Part shown: positions 58,492-64,000 of the stretch, one piece after another
How positions within the stretch are numbered: position 1 is the first letter of the stretch
Layout of the letters: every line of letters begins with the position of its first letter
Source of the DNA: Parachitinimonas caeni
GTDB taxonomy: Bacteria; Pseudomonadota; Gammaproteobacteria; Burkholderiales; Chitinimonadaceae
Reading direction: 5' to 3'
DNA length: 64,000 bases
Assembly: GCF_030129945.1 (NCBI RefSeq)
Contig: NZ_JARRAF010000006.1
Coordinates: forward strand, 1-64,000
Notes under the pieces: generated by a model
What the model was told of the DNA's origin: nothing
The model's database searches: none
The model's input: the letters and a program-made list of their open reading frames with translations, nothing else
Program-made: the position numbers and the translations under genes

Positions 58492-59133
58492 TCAATGCGA
58501 CTTATGTGCTGGCGCAGCTGGCGAGGGAGTAGCTGCCGGAGCCGGCGCAGGGACCGCCGCCGGCTTACCCGACTGGACGCCATTCATGGCATCAATCACT
58601 TCCTTAAGATGCAAGCAGTCAATATCCGATTTGGTCTGCACCCTACCAGATCCCACGACGCAGTTCGGCTTGTTATCCGGCTTGGCATCCCCTTTGCCAC
58701 CCGCCTTGCCGGATTTTTCATCGCCTTTGGTCAAGGCCAGTATCTCTGCCTTGATCTTCTCCAGCGCATTCTTTTCCATCTTGAACTGGTCCAGCTCGCT
58801 TTTCATCAAAGCCATATCGCGAGACTGTGCCTCGTAATGGGAAAGCGCCTCATCCTTGGCCTTATCTGACGCCAGCTTTTCTTCAGACAACTTCAGCAAC
58901 TGCGCACGTAAGGCTTTGGTCTGCTGCACATAGCTTTGCTCCACCTTGCGGTGACGTAGGGTGCCCATGGACACCCCTCCCATAAAGGCCATTACCCCCA
59001 CCACCAACACAACGCCAAGGGCAATCAGCCAGAAAACCAAGCCGGGACCGCCTCGCGCCATAGCCAGGACTCGCTTGAGCAAAGGAATTTTGGGAGGCGT
59101 TTCAGCAGCGGCAGCAGCAGGAGTATCCGACAT
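58492..59133 (-). CDS. Membrane-anchored coiled-coil protein of unknown function (213 aa)
   Basis: A short N-terminal cytoplasmic part, one membrane helix (GLVFWLIALGVVLVVGVMAFMGG), then a long charged helix (about 70-135) with heptad character, a Lys/Gly-rich stretch, a segment with two Cys (PNCVV and DCLHLK), and an Ala/Pro-rich tail. No family is recognised. A role in the periplasm as a spacer or scaffold is possible. AAGG lies upstream. Confidence 0.6.
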   Translation of the reverse strand: MSDTPAAAAAETPPKIPLLKRVLAMARGGPGLVFWLIALGVVLVVGVMAFMGGVSMGTLRHRKVEQSYVQQTKALRAQLLKLSEEKLASDKAKDEALSHYEAQSRDMALMKSELDQFKMEKNALEKIKAEILALTKGDEKSGKAGGKGDAKPDNKPNCVVGSGRVQTKSDIDCLHLKEVIDAMNGVQSGKPAAVPAPAPAATPSPAAPAHKSH

Positions 59134-59345
59134 GAGGTCGAACCTTTTGGCTTAGGGATAGGCTAGTTTTAGCAAAGCGCAGCGCATGACGCCAATGACC
59201 ACGCGCCTGAGAGAGACCTGTCCAAACGGTACTGGGCAGTTATCAGGAATGATGGCATGATAACGGAATATTTTTTCCGCATTTGAAGCAAACGATGAAC
59301 ATTGTCACCCCACACTGGCCGGAACACGCCGCTCACCGCGCAAAT

Positions 59346-59380
59346 GAAAAAACCGCACTCAAGCGTGAACTTAAGTGCGG
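59346..59380 (-). terminator. Terminator of the tRNA gene
   Basis: On the minus strand CCGCACT / AGTGCGG arms with an additional AAG/CTT inner pair, followed by TTTTTT. Confidence 0.75.
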
Positions 59381-59394
59381 CTTTCTGAAACTTT

Positions 59395-59470
59395 TGGCTC
59401 CCCGACCTGGACTCGAACCAGGGACCTGCGGATTAACAGTCCGTCGCTCTACCGACTGAGCTATCAGGGA
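59395..59470 (-). tRNA. tRNA-Asn (GTT)
   Basis: A 76-nt cloverleaf on the minus strand including an encoded CCA. Acceptor TCCCTGA pairs with TCGGGGA (one mismatch), the anticodon loop is CTGTTAA (anticodon GTT), and the T-loop is GTTCGAGTC. The encoded CCA (59395-59397) is typical of this group. Confidence 0.95.
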
Positions 59471-59534
59471 ACCGAAGAAGCCGCTATAATAGACTCAACT
59501 ATTTACCTTGTCAACACCGTAAAAGAAATTTCTT

Positions 59535-60794
59535 ATGTCCTCTCTCAAAAAAATGCTGGTGGTCCTGGTGATCGTGGTGGTGTTGCTAGGCTTGGCGCCA
59601 CTGGTCTTTCCTTACAACCGCTATATTGCTGGCCTGGAAAAGACAGCCAGTGAACGCCTTGGCTCGCCCGTCAAGATTTCTTCGATCGACTTCACCTACT
59701 CCCCTCGCCCGGCATTACTGATTGAAGGCATCACGATTGGCAAGGTTGGCGAAGCATCGATTAACAAAATCGAGATTCCGATCAATGGCCGCAATATTCT
59801 GCGCATTCGCAACCATATCGCGGATATGACGCTCGATGGCGGCCAATTTGACAAGCCCTTCTTGATTGCCTTGCCTGCCAAACTCAAGCCCAGCCAAGAA
59901 GGCGACATTCGTTTGGACACCATCGGATTACGCAATTGCAGCGTCAAGCTCGGCCCATCCACCACTGTAGGCCCACTGCAGGGCAAGCTGAAGCTGGCAG
60001 AGGATGGCATGTTCAAGGAAGTCACGGTCAGCGATGAAAAAGAACGCGCCAATCTGACCATCAAACCTCTGAATGACAAGTTCTCTCTAGAATTTCATGC
60101 CAAGACCTGGACCACGCCAGGCAGATTCCAGGTTTATTTCGATCAGCTGCTGGTCAAGGGCATTGCCGATCAGACGGGTGTCACGATTGATGACATCAAT
60201 GGCATGTTATTCAACGCTGTGGTTCTGGGCTCGGGTCGCCTGGATTGGAGCACGGAAAACTGGAACCTTTCCGGTTCATTGACTGGCAAGGGAATAGCAG
60301 TAGAGCCATTCTCGATGATGTTCAGCCCAATCACCCATGCCAAGGGCCGGATGGAGGGCACCGCGCAGTTCTTGTATGAAGGCACCAGCTTTGAAGACCT
60401 GCTCAACACGCCTCAGATTGATATGAAGTTCACAGTCACGGACGGAATATTGCATAACCTGGACCTGATCACGCCGCTGAAGTCGCAGTCGCCAACCACG
60501 CTGGCTCGCGGAGGACAGACGCGCTTTGACAGCTTATCGGGTGACATCAAGGTACGAGGACAGGAGGTCGCCATGTCGGGGCTTGCCTTGAATTCAGGCA
60601 AGTTCACCGCCAATGGCACCTTTAACGTCAGTGCAGACAAGAAACTAAGCGGCCGAATTGGCGCACGCCTGCGTAGCGGCCCGATCAGCGTCGATGCGAG
60701 CTTGGGTGTATCAGGCAAGCTGGATGCACCTGAACTCAATTCTGGTGGCGCAAGTCGTCCCGGTGCCAATGCAGCCACTTCGCTGGTTTATTGA
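59535..60794 (+). CDS. AsmA-like family protein (419 aa)
   Basis: An N-terminal membrane helix (KKMLVVLVIVVVLLGLAPLVF) anchors a large periplasmic part. The AsmA N-terminal motif LGSPVKISSIDFTYSPRPALLIEGITIG is present and the C-terminal repeat (LNSGKFTANGTFNVSADKKLSGRIGARL) matches AsmA_2. Members form bridge-like lipid-transport or assembly proteins between membranes. At 419 aa it is shorter than E. coli AsmA (617 aa). The ATG has a weak ribosome site. Confidence 0.8.
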   Translation: MSSLKKMLVVLVIVVVLLGLAPLVFPYNRYIAGLEKTASERLGSPVKISSIDFTYSPRPALLIEGITIGKVGEASINKIEIPINGRNILRIRNHIADMTLDGGQFDKPFLIALPAKLKPSQEGDIRLDTIGLRNCSVKLGPSTTVGPLQGKLKLAEDGMFKEVTVSDEKERANLTIKPLNDKFSLEFHAKTWTTPGRFQVYFDQLLVKGIADQTGVTIDDINGMLFNAVVLGSGRLDWSTENWNLSGSLTGKGIAVEPFSMMFSPITHAKGRMEGTAQFLYEGTSFEDLLNTPQIDMKFTVTDGILHNLDLITPLKSQSPTTLARGGQTRFDSLSGDIKVRGQEVAMSGLALNSGKFTANGTFNVSADKKLSGRIGARLRSGPISVDASLGVSGKLDAPELNSGGASRPGANAATSLVY

Positions 60795-60810
60795 TCGCAC
60801 CACCCCAGAA

Positions 60811-60842
60811 AAAAGCCCACTTCTCCATGAAGTGGGCTTTTT
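60811..60842. terminator. Bidirectional terminator
   Basis: AAAAGCCCACTT / AAGTGGGCTTTT with a 7-nt loop. It is shared by the AsmA-like gene and the converging kinase gene. Confidence 0.85.
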
Positions 60843-60886
60843 CATGACCTCCTACGGATAAGCAGGGGTACACCTCCTGCGTAGGT

Positions 60887-62185
60887 TCAGATTCTGCCAA
60901 TATCAATCGCCGCCAATTGGCGATTGGCCTGAGTCAGTCGCTCAACCAGCAAGCGGATAAACACTTTATCAAACCGCATCTGCAACTCGGGAGGGGCTTG
61001 ATGCAGGGAGTCGCCGCGAATTTTCAGCACCGATATATCGGTATCCGCGGTAATCGTGGCAGAGCGTACTCGGCTGGCCGGATTCAGGTAGGCCATTTCT
61101 CCCAGGCTTTCCCCGGCATCCAGGGTATCCAGCTCCCAGCCCTTGCGCGTGACGCTGACACGCCCTTCCACCAGAATGTAGAACGAATTCCCCGGCATTC
61201 CTTCACGTATCAGCTGGGTTCCTCTTGGCAACCAGTGCCATGTGCCAAGGCGTAAAACCGACCAAAGTTCCACATCGCTGAATTCGGAGAAAAAACTCAG
61301 CGGCTTGAGCAGGTTGAACTTCTCGCTATCCGCCACATCATCGCCCCGCCTTGGCAACTCGCGGAACAAGCTTGCCAGCGCTTCCGCAAAAGCAACCCAG
61401 GTCGGGTAACGCCGGGCAGGATCTCTGGCCAACGTATGATCAATAATGGCCTGCAAGCCATCTGGCAGTTCGGGCCGCAAGACTTTCAAGGGTTGCGGGG
61501 TCTCATTGCAGATCTTGTAGATAGTGGTGTAGTCAGAATCAGCCTCAAATGGCAGCCGGCCAGTCAGTAGCTGGTACATCACCACACCGAGCGAGTAAAT
61601 ATCGGACTGATGGGTTAGCGGCTTTTCCATCACCTGTTCGGGTGACATAAACGCTGGCGAACCAATAAAACCGGTGATCTGTGTTTTTTCCGATTTCAAC
61701 GCCAGTGCCGCACCAAAGTCGGTCAACTTCACTTCCCGCTCACGGGTTAGCAGAATATTGGCAGGCTTGATATCGCGATGAATCAATCCCAGACGCTGTG
61801 CGTAATCAAGCGCATTGCAGCATTTGAAGATCACTTCGACGACATCCCGGACAGGTAGCAACTCGTCTACCGAGCAATGCACCTCCAGTGTGCTGCCTTC
61901 TACATATTCAACGACAACATAGGCTTCGTGCTCTTCGATTTCAGCATCCAGCAACGCGGCAATATGCGGATGCTTGAGCTTGCCAACCAGGCTGGCCTCG
62001 TTTTGCAATAGCCGCAGAAAACGGCCACCTTGCGAACGATCCTCCAGCAACTCCGGATGAGCACGCTTGATGGCGACTTGCGTCCCAAGAAACGGGTCTA
62101 CCGCCAAATAAACGACCCCTGTCGTTCCTCGACCCAGCTCACGCACGATCCGATATTTGCCAATTTTCTCCGGCATCTCACCCAT
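60887..62185 (-). CDS. Ser/Thr protein kinase with cyclic-nucleotide-binding domain (432 aa)
   Basis: Residues about 10-275 are a complete eukaryotic-like kinase: GRGTTGVVYLA, VAIKR (Lys), HRDIKPANILL, DFGAALAL, SPAFMSPEQ. Residues about 300-415 are a cNMP-binding domain (FSEFSDVELWSVL, IREGMPGNSFYILVEGRVSV, GESLGEMAYL). Kinase activity controlled by cAMP or cGMP is inferred. The start MGEMPEKIG at 62185 has AAGGAG 7 nt upstream; the 14-residue longer frame is not supported. No phosphatase gene is adjacent. Confidence 0.9.
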   Translation of the reverse strand: MGEMPEKIGKYRIVRELGRGTTGVVYLAVDPFLGTQVAIKRAHPELLEDRSQGGRFLRLLQNEASLVGKLKHPHIAALLDAEIEEHEAYVVVEYVEGSTLEVHCSVDELLPVRDVVEVIFKCCNALDYAQRLGLIHRDIKPANILLTREREVKLTDFGAALALKSEKTQITGFIGSPAFMSPEQVMEKPLTHQSDIYSLGVVMYQLLTGRLPFEADSDYTTIYKICNETPQPLKVLRPELPDGLQAIIDHTLARDPARRYPTWVAFAEALASLFRELPRRGDDVADSEKFNLLKPLSFFSEFSDVELWSVLRLGTWHWLPRGTQLIREGMPGNSFYILVEGRVSVTRKGWELDTLDAGESLGEMAYLNPASRVRSATITADTDISVLKIRGDSLHQAPPELQMRFDKVFIRLLVERLTQANRQLAAIDIGRI

Positions 62186-62360
62186 TGCGATCTCCTTTGC
62201 GCCGAGTATGGCCCAGTTAGCGTCCAATTTGTATGCCCGCTATGGATGACTGGCAGCAACATTCATTCCCACCATCGCTGGTGCGCGCAGACAGCTTACG
62301 TTGTCATCGCCTGCGCATCTTATAATTGGCCCCATCCCAATACTGCCCAAGGAGATACCC

Positions 62361-63386
62361 ATGCAAGCCGATTGGCAACAATTTCTGCAAACGCAAGGGG
62401 CCACATTGGCCGAGGATCGCGTTCTGCACTTTGGCGACGCGCACGCCGAACTGACCGCTGCCACCGAACAATGCGTGCTGGTCGATTTATCGCATTTTGG
62501 CTTGATCCGCTTTTCAGGCGAGGAAACCCAGGCATTCCTCAATGGCCAGTTGTCGAGCGACGTCCGCAAGCTGGAAACCCATCTTAGCCAGTACAGCAGC
62601 TACTCCACCCCGAAAGGCCGCATGCTGGCGAGCTTCCTGCTGTTCCGAGAGGGAAACGATTACATGGTGCAGCTAGCAGCCGAGTTGCTACCCGCCATGA
62701 TCAAACGGCTGTCGATGTACATCATGCGCACCAAGACCAAGGCCAGCGATGCCAGCACAGAGCGCGTGCGCATGGGGCTGGCTGGCCCCGGCGCTGCAGC
62801 GGTGATCAGGCAAGTATTCGACTGTGAACTGGCCAGCCCGCATTCGGTCGCTCAGTCTGGGCACGCCACTATCCTGCACCTACCCGGCCAACGCTACGAA
62901 GTCGTGGTAGCCAGCGAACACGCGGTCGCCACCTGGCAAGCGCTGGCAGCCCATGCCAAGCCCGCCGGCGGCACTGTCTGGACCTGGACGGATATTTGCG
63001 CGGGTATCCCGTGGATCGGCGCGGCCACGCAAGAAGAGTTTGTGGCACAAATGGCCAATATGGAATTGATTGGCGCTGTCAGCTTCAACAAGGGGTGCTA
63101 CCCAGGGCAGGAGATCGTCGCCCGCACCCAGTATCTCGGCAAGCTCAAACGCCGTATGTATCGGGCCCACATCGCCGCCGAGTCGGTTGCAGCGGGTCAG
63201 GATGTGTTCAGCCCCGAAATGCAAGGCCAAGCCTCCGGCAAGATCATGCTGGCAGCTCCCTCACCCAAGGGCGGATACGAGGTATTGGTCGTGGCGCAAA
63301 TTGCCAGTCTGGAGCACGGCTTGCATCTTGGCAGTCTGGAAGGCCCGCTTCTGACCGTGGGGGAGCTTCCGTATGCTGTCCACTGA
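62361..63386 (+). CDS. ygfZ: YgfZ-type folate-binding protein, Fe-S cluster repair (341 aa)
   Basis: A GcvT-fold protein with the diagnostic Fe-S-related motif FNKGCYPGQEIVART and the N-terminal segments LVDLSHFGLIRFSGEE and FLNGQLSSDV. YgfZ uses tetrahydrofolate to help in assembly or repair of certain Fe-S proteins such as MiaB. AAGGAG lies 7 nt before the ATG. It overlaps the DUF4936 gene by 14 bp. Confidence 0.92.
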   Translation: MQADWQQFLQTQGATLAEDRVLHFGDAHAELTAATEQCVLVDLSHFGLIRFSGEETQAFLNGQLSSDVRKLETHLSQYSSYSTPKGRMLASFLLFREGNDYMVQLAAELLPAMIKRLSMYIMRTKTKASDASTERVRMGLAGPGAAAVIRQVFDCELASPHSVAQSGHATILHLPGQRYEVVVASEHAVATWQALAAHAKPAGGTVWTWTDICAGIPWIGAATQEEFVAQMANMELIGAVSFNKGCYPGQEIVARTQYLGKLKRRMYRAHIAAESVAAGQDVFSPEMQGQASGKIMLAAPSPKGGYEVLVVAQIASLEHGLHLGSLEGPLLTVGELPYAVH

Positions 63387-63654
63387 ACACTGGTTTATCT
63401 ATTACAAATTGCCTACCGGCACGTACATTGCACAAGTGCAGCAAGCTGCCCAAGCCATGCTGGTGGCACTGGGGCCGTATTGCCGGCAGTGCCGGCGGAT
63501 GACCAAGCTTGGAACGCCAGAACAGGCAACGTATATGGAAGTCTACGAATTCATTTCTGCAGAATTCGCCCAAGCCTACCAGACAGCGCTGGCAGCGCAC
63601 TGGACCGGCGCACTCGCGTCGATTCCCCGTCACGCCGAGCGCTTTTCTGAGTAA
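63373..63654 (+). CDS. DUF4936 family protein (93 aa)
   Basis: A small protein (TEHWFIYYKLPTGTYIAQV, MEVYEFISAEFAQAYQTAL) matching DUF4936, which in betaproteobacteria usually lies next to ygfZ. The overlap of 14 bp suggests coupled translation. A CRQCRR motif near residue 37 contains two Cys. Function unknown. Confidence 0.8.
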   Translation: MLSTEHWFIYYKLPTGTYIAQVQQAAQAMLVALGPYCRQCRRMTKLGTPEQATYMEVYEFISAEFAQAYQTALAAHWTGALASIPRHAERFSE

Positions 63655-63667
63655 GCCCCCCACCGAC

Positions 63668-63690
63668 ACTTGCCGGCAATGCCGGCAAGT
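63668..63690. terminator. Hairpin between DUF4936 and the last gene
   Basis: ACTTGCCGGC / GCCGGCAAGT with an AAT loop. It lacks a T run. Confidence 0.5.
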
Positions 63691-63740
63691 CTCCATCCCG
63701 CCAATCAGCCGAACCCTTGCCAGGCTCTTACCTACGCGGT

Positions 63741-63998
63741 TTACATCCCTAGCGATTTCAGAAAGTCGTTGTGATCGTCATCTGGTGGGGTTGATGAGGC
63801 AGATGCAGCACCCGCGTTTTGCTGGCTTTCCGCCATGACGGTATCAGGGTCTGAAGCCGCTTCGGGCACAAAATCGTGCAGTTTGATGAACTCGGTCCGG
63901 TCGATCGCCAGTTCGAGGTAGAAGATATTGTTGCTTTCCGAATAAAAGGTCACCCGGCGGATTTCAGGGCGATCAAGCGGCGTGTCAACACTCAGCAT
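63741..63998 (-). CDS. Hypothetical protein, possibly cut by the window edge (at least 85 aa)
   Basis: A Met at 63998 could be internal, because the frame may extend beyond the window. The segment EIRRVTFYSESNNIFYLELAIDRTEFIKLHDFV is beta-rich, followed by a low-complexity Ala/Ser/Asp-rich tail ending DDDHNDFLKSLGM. No family is recognised. Confidence 0.55.
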   Translation of the reverse strand: MLSVDTPLDRPEIRRVTFYSESNNIFYLELAIDRTEFIKLHDFVPEAASDPDTVMAESQQNAGAASASSTPPDDDHNDFLKSLGM

Positions 63999-64000
63999 GA

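Noticed and set aside
1-64000. CRISPR array
   Set aside because: No series of identical short direct repeats with spacers was seen; all repeats noticed are palindromic elements, gene duplications or DnaA-box-like units.

Overview
The window comes from the chromosome of a flagellated, Gram-negative betaproteobacterium. The genes for FlgH (lipoprotein L-ring), FlgI, phasin, YgfZ-DUF4936 and xseB-ispA-dxs, together with FolE2, fit a Neisseriales-like or related lineage, but the genus cannot be read from the sequence. Base composition is moderately GC-rich, with AT-rich islands around 4.6-5.7 kb, 10.3-13.5 kb, 45.3-45.6 kb and 50.8-52.1 kb.

Layout. 0-5.5 kb: a PtsN-like PTS IIA protein, an SBP_bac_3 periplasmic protein, a polysaccharide deacetylase interrupted by one in-frame amber codon, a periplasmic thioredoxin, an RlmK-type rRNA methyltransferase and an orphan AT-rich gene. 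5.8-26.7 kb: a flagellar rod/hook cluster on the minus strand (flgB-C-D-E-F-G-H-I ... flgJ ... flgJ' ... flgK-flgL), with a sigma-54-type promoter before flgB. It is split by accessory cargo between flgI and flgK: a TIMP-like secreted protein, two orphan secreted proteins, RidA, a second complete flgJ, and on the plus strand a class III lanthipeptide locus (precursor plus LanKC synthetase). 26.8-34.5 kb: a phasin, then a signalling operon (multi-PAS histidine kinase, REC-GGDEF-EAL regulator, pseudokinase-HDOD-GAF protein). 35.2-43.6 kb: xseB-ispA-dxs, folE2, rfbC, bioF-bioH, an EamA exporter and a DUF4286 protein. 43.7-47.1 kb: two tandem, paralogous pairs of a CesT-like type III secretion chaperone and a candidate secreted substrate. 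47.1-50.7 kb: a lysine/2-aminoadipate catabolic cluster. 50.7-52.15 kb: a 1.4-kb non-coding array of DnaA-box-like inverted repeats and AT-rich blocks. 52.2-64 kb: pirin, a SnoaL-like protein, a metallopeptidase-like protein with a small coupled gene, a TakP-type TRAP transporter, tRNA-Asn, an AsmA-like protein, a Ser/Thr kinase with a cyclic-nucleotide-binding domain, and ygfZ-DUF4936.

A family of short mobile elements recurs through the window. They have GGYTCTGTTGACG inverted termini, usually flanked by TA, and carry zero, one or two internal hairpin modules (complete copies at 720, 19193, 23024 and 34929; partial copies at 1, 53006 and 54931). Two of them begin inside the stop codon of the upstream gene and rebuild it.

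The items most worth following are the class III lanthipeptide whose precursor carries two SxxSxxC motifs, the duplicated chaperone-substrate pairs, the DnaA-box-like array, the modular mini-elements, and the module-expanded hook proteins FlgE, FlgK and FlgL. Functions are assigned by reading motifs and family resemblance; no database search was possible.
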